Assembly (NCBI GenBank): GCA_016471375.1
Contig: WGLZ01000065.1
Span: forward strand, 1-36,124
DNA from: Cyanobacteria bacterium RI_101
Lineage (GTDB): Bacteria > Cyanobacteriota > Cyanobacteriia > Cyanobacteriales > Microcystaceae
Direction: 5' to 3'
Length of the DNA: 36,124 nt
Numbering within the stretch: position 1 is the first letter of the stretch; every line of letters begins with the position of its first letter. A program made the translations under genes and the position numbers. Shown here piece by piece: positions 26,012-33,832 of the stretch. Below the pieces are notes generated by a model. That model was not told the DNA's origin. It did no database searches and was given only the letters and a program-made list of their open reading frames with translations.

Positions 26012-27007
26012 ATGTTTCAACGCTCCCCCTTTGCCCCCGCTTGGAAAGCCGTCGCCCGCTCAGTGGTCGGCGCCGGTCATTTGAGCCAGAATTTACCCTG
26101 CCAGGACTCCAGCCAATATCGGCAACAGCCCTCGGGTCTGCTCCTGGGCGCGGTGGCGGACGGGGCGGGCAGCGCCGCCTATTCCCAACTGGGCGCGGAG
26201 TTGGCGGTTCGGGAGAGTTTAGAGTACCTCGCCCGGTGGGAAGCCTTTCTCCAGAGGCGTCGCCGGCGCTTTTTGCCCTGGTTAAAAGAGTTGACTCCAG
26301 ACCAGCGCCGTCAATTTTTCGCCAAACTGGTTCGGTTTTTGCGACGGCGCTTGGCCCGGTTTGCCGCCCAGGAAGGTATTGAGTACAAGAGTCTAGCTTC
26401 TACTCTGCTAGTCTTTATCGCCGGGCGGGAAGGAGTGGCCGCCATGCAGATTGGGGACGGATTTATGGTGGTGCGGGCCCAGACGGGGGATTATGAACTA
26501 CTTTTTCATCCCGACAAGGGCGAATATATTAATGAAACCACCTTCATTACCTCCGCCAACGCTCTAGAGGATATTCAAAGCAGTGTTTACGAAGAATCTC
26601 CCCATTTTATCTGCGCCGCCACGGACGGGTTAGAGAAAGTGGCCATTAAGTTCCAAGACTGGAGCGCCTTTGGCCCCTTTTTCCAGCCCTTGGAAACTTT
26701 TTTAACGGAAATCAAAGACCCGGAGGTGGAGGACGAGTATTTACAAAACTTTCTTCAGTCCGAGCGCCTTAACCAACGCACCCAGGACGACAAAACCCTC
26801 CTCATCGCCCTGGCGCTCCCCCCGGCGCCGCCGCCCCGTCCGCTTCAACGTCGGGAAACTCCGAAACGGCGCCCCAGCCGTCCCATTCAACGGGTGGCGC
26901 CGGATCGTTCCGACTCTGGGGAGGATCCCCTGACGGGAATACCCGGTCGGGATATTTTGGCCGGGGGACTGCCGGAAGGGCCCCTACCGCCCTGGTTAGA
27001 GGATTAG
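26012..27007 (+). CDS. PP2C-family protein phosphatase
   Basis: I start at the ATG at 26012, giving 331 residues; a TTG just upstream adds one. PP2C_2-type features are the N-terminal GAGHLSQNLPCQDSS (about 21-35), the metal motif GAVADGAGS (Asp about 50), QIGDGFMVV (Asp about 146) and the late CAATDGLEKV and RTQDDKTLLIAL aspartates. An insertion of basic residues (RRRRRFLPWLKEL, about 82-94) and a proline/arginine-rich C-terminal tail (about 272-331) are extra. It should dephosphorylate Ser/Thr residues with Mn or Mg. Paired with the vWA gene, it is probably part of a TerY-P-like signalling unit. Confidence 0.87.
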   Translation: MFQRSPFAPAWKAVARSVVGAGHLSQNLPCQDSSQYRQQPSGLLLGAVADGAGSAAYSQLGAELAVRESLEYLARWEAFLQRRRRRFLPWLKELTPDQRRQFFAKLVRFLRRRLARFAAQEGIEYKSLASTLLVFIAGREGVAAMQIGDGFMVVRAQTGDYELLFHPDKGEYINETTFITSANALEDIQSSVYEESPHFICAATDGLEKVAIKFQDWSAFGPFFQPLETFLTEIKDPEVEDEYLQNFLQSERLNQRTQDDKTLLIALALPPAPPPRPLQRRETPKRRPSRPIQRVAPDRSDSGEDPLTGIPGRDILAGGLPEGPLPPWLED

Positions 27008-27053
27008 AGGGGATTTTCAGTCCGCCAGATCCCCCCTAGCCCCTCTTTACAAG

Positions 27054-27210
27054 GCTACCGTGTACACATAACTAAAATAATTTCTGAAATTCCATCAAGA
27101 ACCCCTCCCTAGCCCTCCCCTTGCCAAGGGGAGGGAACAAAGATTTCTGATTCTCCCCCTTACCAAGGGGGAGTTAGAGGGGGTTTTGACACTTGTGTAT
27201 ACACAGTAGC
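27054..27210. mobile_element. 157-bp MITE with 8-bp target-site duplication
   Basis: The ends are inverted repeats: left GCTACCGTGTACACATAA (27054-27071); the right end, read inverted, is GCTACTGTGTATACACAA. The element is flanked on both sides by TTTACAAG (27046-27053 and 27211-27218), an 8-bp target duplication. The interior contains cccctt/aagggg palindromes. It has no coding capacity. It interrupts a ccctctttacaagggg-type repeat between the PP2C gene and recD2. Confidence 0.85.
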
Positions 27211-27225
27211 TTTACAAGGGGGGAA

Positions 27226-29466
27226 CTAGGTTCCCCGAAGTCTTTCCCCCAGACGGGTATAGCGCCGTTGCTCCCGCTCCTGACGGACGGCGTAGCCGAT
27301 GGCCTTACCGGCGCCGACAATGAGGGCTAGTTTTTTGGCTCGGGTGAGGCCGGTGTAAAAGAGGTTGCGGCTCAGGAGCAGGAAATGTTGCATGTAGAGG
27401 GGCAGAATCACGGCGGGATATTCCGAGCCTTGGCTTTTATGAATACTAATGGCCCAAGCCAGACCGATTTCGTTTAGGTCAGCCAGGTCATATTTGACCC
27501 CCCGGCCGTCGTAGGTAATGATTAACTCCTGCTCCACTCGGTCAAGGTGGGTAATGAGTCCCAGGTCGCCGTTAAAGACCTCCCGCTCGTAATCGTTTTT
27601 CAGTTGCATGACCCGGTCTCCCAGACGGAAACGGGTATGGCCCCGTTGGATTTCCGGCTTATCGGCGCCGGGGGGATTGAGGAGTTCTTGAATGACAGTA
27701 TTGAGGTTGCGGGTGCCCACCAATCCCCGTTGCATGGGACAGAGAACCTGGGCGTCCCGGCGGGGATCGAAGCCCTGACGGGGTAAGACATGGGTTAACA
27801 GGTCTTGAATAATCCTGACCCCCTCCTCCGGGTCGGCGCCGCCGGGGTGCCAGAGGCAATCCCCCTGGGGACTATCGGTAATTGGTTCTAACTGGGGATA
27901 CTGCCCCCGATTAATTTGGTGGGCGGCCCGGATAATGGCGCTGGCTTGGGCTTGGCGGAAGACCTGGACAAGGCGAACCACGGGTATCTGTTCAGAATTG
28001 ATCAAGTCCTTTAAGACATTCCCCGCACCCACGGAGGGGAGTTGGTCAATATCCCCCACCAAGAGAAGTTGGGCCGTCGGCGCCAGCGCCTTGAGGAGGG
28101 AGTGAGCCAGAAATAAGTCCACCATGGAGGCTTCATCCACCACCACCGCCTCCGCCGGTAGGGGATTTTCTTCGTTGCGTTTAAAGCCCATTTTCGCCGG
28201 GTCAAATTCCAAGAGGCGGTGGAGGGTCTTGGCTTCCAGTCCCGTCATTTCCCCCAGGCGCTGGGCCGCTCGCCCCGTCGGCGCCGCTAGGGCGATCTTT
28301 TTGCCCATGGCCTGCCAGAGCGCCACAATCGTCCGGGTGGTGAAGGTTTTGCCGGTGCCGGGGCCGCCGGTGAGGATTAACACCGGACTCTGGGCCGAGA
28401 GAATCACGCCCCGGCGCTGTTCTTCGGAGAGTTCAATATTGCGACTGGCGGTAAAGCGGTCGATCCAGTTTTCCACCCTAGGCAGATCGACGGTTAAACT
28501 CTGCCGTCCCTGCTCCCTCAAGCGCCGGGCCAGGCTGACTTCGGTATGGTAAAAGGCAGGTTTAAACCAGAGGGTTTCCTCGCCCTCTAGGGGTTCCGGG
28601 ATCAGATCGCCCTTTTCGCCCATTTCCGCCAGCACGGCGCCTACGGTTTCCTCCGTGGCTTCAAATTCCGGCACGGTGAGTTTGGCGATGGCGGCTTCGA
28701 TCAATTCCCCCGCCGGTAGGTAGCAATGTCCCTGGTCGGCGCTTTCCGTTAAGCAGTAGAAAATGCCGGCGCGGTAGCGAAATTTAGAGGCCGGGGAAAT
28801 GCCCAGTTGCCGGGCGATTTTATCGGCGGTTAAGAAGCCGACGCCGAAAATATCCTCCGCTAAGCGGTAGGGGTTATCGGTGACGACGGCGATGGATTGA
28901 TCGCCGTACTGTTTATAAATTTTGACGGCGTAGGTGGTGGAGACCCCCTGACCCTGTAAAAAGAGCATCACTTCTTTGATAGCCTGTTGCTCCGCCCAGG
29001 CTTTTTGAATCATCCGCACCCGCTTAGCGCCGATACCCGGCACCTCCAGCAGGCGCTCGCTGTCGCCTTCGATAATCTCTAGGGTCTCTAGCCCAAAGTG
29101 GGCCACAATCCGCTTGGCGGTCACCGGCCCGACCCCTTTAATTAAGCCGCTCCCTAAATATTTCTCTAATCCGGTCAGGGTGGCGGGTTTGGTTTCGGCG
29201 TATTTTTCCACCTGAAACTGGGGGCCGTATTTGGGATGCTCTTTCCAAATGCCTTCTACTCTCAGGGTCTGCCCCGGTTGGATTTGGGCGAAGTTGCCAA
29301 CGATGGTGGTCAATTCCTTAGCCCTAGGGGTTTGCAGACGAGCGACGGTATAACCAGACTCTTGAGCGTGGTAGGTAATCCGTTCGATAATGCCGGTTAA
29401 GGCGTCCCGTTTGGGTTCGTCCATAGGTGCTTGGGGGGTCTGTCGGCGCTGTTTCGGTAGGTTCAT
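27226..29466 (-). CDS. recD2: RecD2-family ATP-dependent DNA helicase
   Basis: RecD2 enzymes are 5'-3' superfamily 1B helicases found without RecBC and involved in repair and mutation avoidance. The 746-residue protein has the long N-terminal region with an OB-like part (about 21-90) and helix-hairpin-helix motifs (LIKGVGPVTAKRIVAHFG and LEVPGIGAKRVRMIQKAW, about 108-157), which separates RecD2 from RecD1. Then come Walker A GGPGTGKT (367-374), Walker B VVVDEASMVD, GDIDQLPSVGAGNVL, and the C-terminal motif VI region FYTGLTRAKKLALIVG. All motifs are intact. It converges with the PP2C gene across the MITE. Confidence 0.94.
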   Translation of the reverse strand: MNLPKQRRQTPQAPMDEPKRDALTGIIERITYHAQESGYTVARLQTPRAKELTTIVGNFAQIQPGQTLRVEGIWKEHPKYGPQFQVEKYAETKPATLTGLEKYLGSGLIKGVGPVTAKRIVAHFGLETLEIIEGDSERLLEVPGIGAKRVRMIQKAWAEQQAIKEVMLFLQGQGVSTTYAVKIYKQYGDQSIAVVTDNPYRLAEDIFGVGFLTADKIARQLGISPASKFRYRAGIFYCLTESADQGHCYLPAGELIEAAIAKLTVPEFEATEETVGAVLAEMGEKGDLIPEPLEGEETLWFKPAFYHTEVSLARRLREQGRQSLTVDLPRVENWIDRFTASRNIELSEEQRRGVILSAQSPVLILTGGPGTGKTFTTRTIVALWQAMGKKIALAAPTGRAAQRLGEMTGLEAKTLHRLLEFDPAKMGFKRNEENPLPAEAVVVDEASMVDLFLAHSLLKALAPTAQLLLVGDIDQLPSVGAGNVLKDLINSEQIPVVRLVQVFRQAQASAIIRAAHQINRGQYPQLEPITDSPQGDCLWHPGGADPEEGVRIIQDLLTHVLPRQGFDPRRDAQVLCPMQRGLVGTRNLNTVIQELLNPPGADKPEIQRGHTRFRLGDRVMQLKNDYEREVFNGDLGLITHLDRVEQELIITYDGRGVKYDLADLNEIGLAWAISIHKSQGSEYPAVILPLYMQHFLLLSRNLFYTGLTRAKKLALIVGAGKAIGYAVRQEREQRRYTRLGERLRGT

Positions 29467-29831
29467 TGTGGCCTACCAGGGTATCGATCATTTCGCCGGA
29501 TGGCAAAAACCCGGCGCTTCGCCTAGAACCTTTGAGCGGATTGTTGGAATGCTCTCTTGATCGACGCTCTAACTTAGGATAGTCAGTAAAGATTTGTTAC
29601 AGTTTAGTCTAAGTAGGGAAACCGGCGCTAAAGTTATGGATAGTCAATTTGTCGAACTGTCGGCGCTGGATACGCGGTATCCTCTTGAGTGAGTTAGGGG
29701 CTGAGGGCTGAGCGTAGTCGAAGCCCGACTCTTTACGTGATACTGTGTACGTTAGCCAACTGAGTGACACTACAAACCAAAGAATATTCAACATCGCAAA
29801 GTAATTCACAAAACAAAAACCTACTTTAGCT
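29467..29831. other. intergenic region marking the edge of the AT-rich island
   Basis: No supported gene. It contains a 5-bp stem gggct/agccc (29705-29726) enclosing gagcgtagtcga, a common cyanobacterial interspersed word, and a gatactgtgtacg stretch (29738-29750) recalling the end of the 157-bp MITE. GC content drops sharply from here rightward. Confidence 0.45.
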
Positions 29832-30398
29832 ATGGAAGACTATTACAAAATTTTAGGTATCTCTGTCGATGCATCTCAAGAGATGATTCAAAAGGCTTAT
29901 CATCGTCAAGCCAAGAATCGTCATCCAGACAGGCCAGGTGGTTCTACACAAGCTATGCAACAGTTAAATGAAGCTTATGAAATATTAAAAGATCCTCAAA
30001 AAAGAGCCATTCATGATAAATCAAGAAGTGCTAATGCAACCAATGAGACTATCAAAAATAACTTTAAAAATCAACAACGTGCAAGATCTGTTTCTAATCA
30101 ATATCCTAAAAAGTGGGAAGATTTTCAACGGTGGATGTATGAAGATTTCAAAAAGGCTAATTATGACCCAACTGGAATAATTGGTACTGGATCAAGTCGA
30201 ACGCCTATTCCTACAGGAGGTGATAGCTTATCGGCCATGATGTTTATCGGTGCTGGCGGTTTTCTGGGGGTACTATTAAGTTTTAATTTGGTAGGATTTC
30301 CATTAAGAAAACCAGACCTAATGCTTTACACTGGCTTGGCTGCAGGGGGAGCATGGGCTGGCGCTGGAATTCACCGCCTTATCTCTGATGATTTATAG
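29832..30398 (+). CDS. J-domain protein with C-terminal membrane segments
   Basis: This 188-residue protein opens with a J domain (MEDYYKILGISVDASQEMIQ onward, about 1-62) with intact HPD at 31-33, which stimulates Hsp70 ATPase. A charged linker (about 65-130) leads to two hydrophobic segments (LSAMMFIGAGGFLGVLLSFNL about 132-152; LMLYTGLAAGGAWAGAGI about 163-180). It lacks the zinc and substrate domains of DnaJ, so it probably recruits DnaK to a membrane site. It is AT-rich, unlike the genes to its left, and lies at the start of the accessory island. Confidence 0.85.
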   Translation: MEDYYKILGISVDASQEMIQKAYHRQAKNRHPDRPGGSTQAMQQLNEAYEILKDPQKRAIHDKSRSANATNETIKNNFKNQQRARSVSNQYPKKWEDFQRWMYEDFKKANYDPTGIIGTGSSRTPIPTGGDSLSAMMFIGAGGFLGVLLSFNLVGFPLRKPDLMLYTGLAAGGAWAGAGIHRLISDDL

Positions 30399-30436
30399 TT
30401 TTTAAAGTATTTGCACTAAATCCGAATATAGCTATA

Positions 30437-30537
30437 TATAGCGATCACATTTAGGTTGTAAATCCGCCTCTGCCAAAAAGCTTTATCCGTAAGGGTTCCG
30501 GCCTTTAGGGTTTTACAAATCATTTATAACTGCTATA
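30437..30537 (+). repeat. 101-bp MITE, copy A
   Basis: Begins TATAGCGATCACAT and ends ATAACTGCTATA. Aligned without gaps it matches the copy at 33651-33751 at 82 of 101 positions by hand count. It ends 2 bp from the stop of the following minus-strand gene. Confidence 0.85.
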
Positions 30538-30539
30538 TA

Positions 30540-31250
30540 CTAGGTATATATTAAGTCTGTAAGCTTTCTAATTTCGTTATGAGATTTCTCGATTAATGAC
30601 AAAATATCAACACCAGTATCCTTAATTATAAATTTAACCCACTTGTAATTTCTTTTGATATTCATAGAGATATTAAGCTCTTCATGAATTTGAGCTATTG
30701 ACTTATCACCAGTTATTATCAAGTCTTCTCCTTTCGTTATAGGAATTCCGTTGATTCTTGAATTTTTTCCAAACACTACGGTACTCGTACTATCCATTCT
30801 GACTAAATTTCCCACATGAGTAATGGACTCCTGACTATTTACCCTTGTCTGATCTTTCAATTCAACATGCTTATTGAAGTTATTTAACTGACAAAGGTTT
30901 ATCAACCACTGATCACCACAAGAAAAAGGTTGAACAGTCTCTAAAAAAGCTACAAATTTTTCCTCCAATTCTGGTAAATTCTTGTTTAAGCTGCTCATAA
31001 AGTTTTTTTTATTTTTTCCATACGGGAAATATACGTTTTTAGGAGTTTTTGCTGAGTTTGTTTCATCAGAAAGATCATGTGCGAGATAGTCAAGGGCACT
31101 TCTTAAATGATCAAGGCAACTTTTTACCTTTGGTCTCGCAACTATTAAAATATCTTCGCTCTTCTGAGCATTTTCATATATTTTCTTGATCCGATCAAGA
31201 TTAAACTCTACTTCATCTAACAACTCTTGTATGTCTTTTTTCCGTTTCAC
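30540..31250 (-). CDS. AT-rich hypothetical protein
   Basis: This 236-residue protein starts at GTG, with GAGGTG 7 nt upstream supporting the choice. The N-terminal half is helical and charged (ELLDEVEFNLDRIKKIYENA). It carries CLDHLRSALDYLAHDL, YFPYGKNKKNF and LCQLNNFNKHVEL, a pattern like the widespread uncharacterised family with paired helices and a Leu-x-x-Leu-x-Asn-x-x-Lys-His motif. Some similar all-helical proteins are HEPN-like and linked to defence, but I cannot assign that here. The C-terminal half is beta-rich. No signal or membrane segment. Composition suggests transfer. Confidence 0.7.
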   Translation of the reverse strand: MKRKKDIQELLDEVEFNLDRIKKIYENAQKSEDILIVARPKVKSCLDHLRSALDYLAHDLSDETNSAKTPKNVYFPYGKNKKNFMSSLNKNLPELEEKFVAFLETVQPFSCGDQWLINLCQLNNFNKHVELKDQTRVNSQESITHVGNLVRMDSTSTVVFGKNSRINGIPITKGEDLIITGDKSIAQIHEELNISMNIKRNYKWVKFIIKDTGVDILSLIEKSHNEIRKLTDLIYT

Positions 31251-31447
31251 TTGACTTCACCTCAGTGTCGTAAAAACTTTAAAAAGTCTAAATTTTGAAA
31301 ATGCTATAGCATTTACGGATGAGTCGTGAACGCACTCCCATGATGATCCCCCCCCCCAACCCCCCTTGACAAGGGGGGCACTAGTCGGAGTCTGTTCATG
31401 ATTCATTTAAATTTGCTATATATTGTGCTGTAAACAACTTCCTTTGA

Positions 31448-31588
31448 GCGGAATATCCAGCGCCGACAAGCGCCGATTCCAAAAATATAGCGCCGATTTC
31501 CCGGACTGACACAACGCCGTAACAAAACTTTACCAACCCCAACCCCTCGGCGCTTGTCCTTATCGGCGCTTGAAAACGGCGCACTGAA
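31448..31588 (-). repeat. island repeat R1
   Basis: Full copy of the structured repeat. It has AGCGCCGA twice on the left and TCGGCGCT-type words twice on the right, with a conserved centre (gactgacacaa, gtaacaaaactttaccaa, cccctcggcgctt). It begins 5 bp after the stop of the antitoxin-like gene, read on the minus strand. Confidence 0.85.
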
Positions 31589-31592
31589 TTAG

Positions 31593-31838
31593 TTAGACAG
31601 TCGGTAGCTTATCATAGACTTCGGGTTCAACATCAGGAACTTTTGTTAAGATTGCTTCATACTTTTCTCGACTTCCCCTTTTAGCCCTTTCTATTAGGTA
31701 ATTTTCTGTCATCAAAGCTGAAAGTTTCTCGGCGATCGCAGTAGATATAAATTGATCGACAGAAATTCCATCACGGCTTGCAAGCTCACACAAGCTTTTC
31801 TGTAATGAGTCGGGAATTTGAACTTGGACGATAGTCAT
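31593..31838 (-). CDS. antitoxin-like small DNA-binding protein
   Basis: The 81-residue protein starts VQVQIPDSLQKSLCELASRDGISVDQFI, a ribbon-helix-helix-like strand and helix (about 5-45), followed by ERAKRGSREKYEAILTKVPDVEPEVYDKL. This type is usually annotated as HicB-family or CopG-like antitoxin and found next to COG1569 PIN proteins. Its ATG overlaps the PIN stop (ATGA), so translation is coupled. It contains a HIP1 octamer (GCGATCGC, 31732-31739), unlike the rest of the window. It likely binds its own promoter and neutralises the PIN nuclease. Confidence 0.8.
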   Translation of the reverse strand: MTIVQVQIPDSLQKSLCELASRDGISVDQFISTAIAEKLSALMTENYLIERAKRGSREKYEAILTKVPDVEPEVYDKLPTV

Positions 31839-32263
31839 GGTAATTTTCCTATCAAGCGTAAGAACTCTGACGGCTCAAGCAAGCTTAACCCGAATTGCTC
31901 AACGCCGGCAAAGTCGCGAGTGTTATATGTAATTATACTCTGGCATCCTGCTTTAACGGCAAGCTCCAATACCATATCATCTTTGGGATCGCGCAGAAAG
32001 GGTCGCCAAAGGAAGAAAATTTTATGCAGTATCCCAACAGAGCAATAGAAATCAAGCAAGTCATCTACTTGTTCTCTATTCAGACAAAGACTTGGTGACT
32101 CCCGCAATACGACCTCTGTGTATTCTAAGACAAGAGGAACTGACAAGTGTATATCAAATTGTCCTGTCCCTATAAGAATGAGCAGTTGAAAAGCGCTTCC
32201 ACGTCTAGACCGCAGCCCTGCAATAACGACATTGGTATCAACAACAACTTGAGGAATTGACAT
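31835..32263 (-). CDS. PIN-domain toxin (COG1569 type)
   Basis: This 142-residue putative ribonuclease toxin has a PIN fold with the N-terminal catalytic aspartate in VVVDTNVVIAGLRS (Asp9), a conserved glutamate in PLVLEYTEV (about 47) and the later acidic pair in LRDPKDDMVLELAVKAG (about 90-106). ITYNTRDF supplies the last conserved strand. PIN toxins cleave tRNA, rRNA or mRNA. It precedes its antitoxin, the reverse of classic VapBC order but usual for this subgroup. ATG at 32263. Confidence 0.87.
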   Translation of the reverse strand: MSIPQVVVDTNVVIAGLRSRRGSAFQLLILIGTGQFDIHLSVPLVLEYTEVVLRESPSLCLNREQVDDLLDFYCSVGILHKIFFLWRPFLRDPKDDMVLELAVKAGCQSIITYNTRDFAGVEQFGLSLLEPSEFLRLIGKLP

Positions 32264-32380
32264 TAAAATCTATAAATCTCAACATCATCATTCTCCCATC
32301 TCCTTGTCCAAGTAAAAACTTGACTACGGCTTTCAGAACGTATTTCATTATTTTGCTGAATAAGTCTTATTCGATGCGTC

Positions 32381-32470
32381 AACAAGCGCCGATTTCCTGA
32401 ACTGACACAGCGCCGTAACAAAACGTTACAAACCCTAACCCCTCGATGCTTTTCCTTGTCGGCGCTGGGG
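32381..32470 (-). repeat. island repeat R2, internally deleted
   Basis: Matches R1 and R3, but the left arm holds only one AGCGCCGATT instead of two. About 20 bp between the two direct repeats is missing, as expected from slippage or recombination. It also has more point differences. It lies 13 bp after the stop of the membrane-protein gene. Confidence 0.78.
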
Positions 32471-32483
32471 GTAACGTCAACAG

Positions 32484-32888
32484 TCAGGTGCGGCGCGGAG
32501 AGCCGTTGCCCGCCCTGCCTTGTTCAGCTTCTCTGAATGGATTACCCATCACCCGCCAGATGGCCAGTAGCGTTATGCTATGAAATATTGCGATTCCGAG
32601 ATTACTGAGCACGACTGGGTTTTGAAGTGTTCCCACTGTAAAAGGCGTGGTTAGTTTGTAAATAATCTGAACCGATAACAGGGCGGCCACGGAGCTTGGA
32701 TGTCGAAATACGAGAAAGAGGCAAGATACGAGCAGGATACTTAGGTAAATTGAAAGAAGAATACCGCGTGCGACTGTCACCTCACCATATCCTGCTTGAG
32801 ACCAATTCGCATCTGTAATGAGGCCGACGCATACTGGAATGAGAACAGCAATGTTTAAAAGCAATGATAGAACGATTAATTTCTTCAT
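32484..32888 (-). CDS. small four-helix membrane protein
   Basis: From the ATG at 32888 this is a 134-residue protein with about four membrane segments: LIVLSLLLNIAVLIPVCVGL, GILLSIYLSILLVSCLFLVF, a weaker AALLSVQIIYKL, and VLSNLGIAIFHSITLLAIW. The C-terminal tail is polar and ends GNGSPRRT. An upstream ATG at 32921 would add 11 residues; neither start has a clear ribosome site. No family recognised. It shares an interval between R2 and R3 with hicBA, from which it is separated by about 108 bp. Confidence 0.6.
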   Translation of the reverse strand: MKKLIVLSLLLNIAVLIPVCVGLITDANWSQAGYGEVTVARGILLSIYLSILLVSCLFLVFRHPSSVAALLSVQIIYKLTTPFTVGTLQNPVVLSNLGIAIFHSITLLAIWRVMGNPFREAEQGRAGNGSPRRT

Positions 32889-32995
32889 AGAGTAGGGGAA
32901 GATAGTGAAAAATCGAAGCATTGCCGAAGATGTGAAGGATAGCGTATGCCGCAGTTCTGCATGTAAGCGTTGACTAGGTCATGTTCTAAACAGTC

Positions 32996-33220
32996 TTACA
33001 GCAGAGCTTTAAACTCTTCTACGCTTAAACCAGCTTGCCGAATAATGCTACGGAGAGTTCCTTTTGCAACCTCATCGTGATCTGGAACGGTTAACCGACG
33101 ATGCGGTGGCTCTCTGTTCCGCAAGACAATATGATTCCCTCGTTGTCGATCAATCTCATATCCAATTCTGCCAAGCGCTTTCACTACTTCGCGACCTGAT
33201 ACTCGCGGCAAATAACTCAC
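32996..33220 (-). CDS. hicA: HicA-family mRNA interferase toxin
   Basis: This 74-residue protein has the dsRNA-binding-like HicA fold: VSGREVVKALGRIGYEIDRQ, then GNHIVLRN with the catalytic His, then RRLTVPDHDEVAKGTLRSII. It starts at GTG overlapping the hicB stop (GTGA). HicA cleaves mRNA independently of the ribosome when HicB is lost. Confidence 0.9.
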   Translation of the reverse strand: MSYLPRVSGREVVKALGRIGYEIDRQRGNHIVLRNREPPHRRLTVPDHDEVAKGTLRSIIRQAGLSVEEFKALL

Positions 33221-33432
33221 ACAACAACCTCAACAATTTCTTCGGAAATTGGCGGAGGAACTGGATCTCCGTGAGCGTCCAGACTTTCCAAATACGCCGC
33301 TATTGCGTCTTTAATATTGTCAACTGCTTCGGCCCGAGTTCGACCTTGAGAAATACAACCAGGTAGAGACGGAACTTCAACAACATAGATTCCATCTTCG
33401 TCTGGCTCAATTGTGACCCGGTACTTCATCAT
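33217..33432 (-). CDS. hicB: HicB-family antitoxin
   Basis: The 71-residue protein MMKYRVTIEPDEDGIYVVEV continues PSLPGCISQGRTRAEAVDNIKDAI, the typical degraded RNase-H-like HicB fold. No C-terminal DNA-binding domain is present, so autoregulation may differ from long HicB forms. It lies upstream of hicA with a 4-bp overlap. Two adjacent ATGs give the same protein within one residue. Confidence 0.9.
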   Translation of the reverse strand: MMKYRVTIEPDEDGIYVVEVPSLPGCISQGRTRAEAVDNIKDAIAAYLESLDAHGDPVPPPISEEIVEVVV

Positions 33433-33483
33433 ATTTTACTCAGAGCGTGTTAGACAGACCAACGTACTTCAAACATTTTTCAA

Positions 33484-33637
33484 GCGGAACCTCCGGCGCC
33501 GACAAGCGCCGATTCCAAAAATATAGCGCCGATTTCCCGGACTGACACAACTCCGTAACAAAACTTTACCAACCCTAACCCCTCGGCGCTTTTCCTTATC
33601 GGCGCTGGAAAACGGCTTAAAACGGCGCTGGGGGGAG
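33484..33637 (-). repeat. island repeat R3
   Basis: Full-length copy with the extended right end (aaaacggcttaaaacggcgctgggggg). Nearly identical to R1 in the left and central parts. It contains GGCGCC at 33495-33500, one of only two I found in the last 6 kb. A 101-bp MITE lies 13 bp beyond it. Confidence 0.88.
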
Positions 33638-33650
33638 TATCTTTATTAGT

Positions 33651-33751
33651 TATAGCGGTCACATCTCGGTTGTAAATTTCCTTCTGTCAAAAGGCTTTAC
33701 CTGTAAGGGTTCCGGGACTTAGGATTTTACAAATCATTTGCGACCGCTATA
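33651..33751 (+). repeat. 101-bp MITE, copy B
   Basis: Begins TATAGCGGTCACAT and ends GCGACCGCTATA. Its inverted ends pair over about 30 imperfect positions. Same length as copies A and C. It lies between repeat R3 and the GNAT gene. Confidence 0.85.
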
Positions 33752-33832
33752 AATGGTGCTAGCAAACTATTAGGTTTAAACATTTTAATACTTTAAGTGC
33801 TTAAAAAGTTTTTGTGTGACAATTCATAAAAA

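Noticed and set aside
31340-31385. Terminator at the ccccccttgacaagggggg palindrome
   Set aside because: The stem is strong but has no T run on either strand and resembles the dispersed cccctt/aagggg repeats; not claimed as a terminator.
31396-31584. 62-residue minus-strand frame with a twin at 33480-33662
   Set aside because: The shared peptide simply reflects near-identical repeats R1 and R3; no start signal, and the frame is not kept in R2 and R4.
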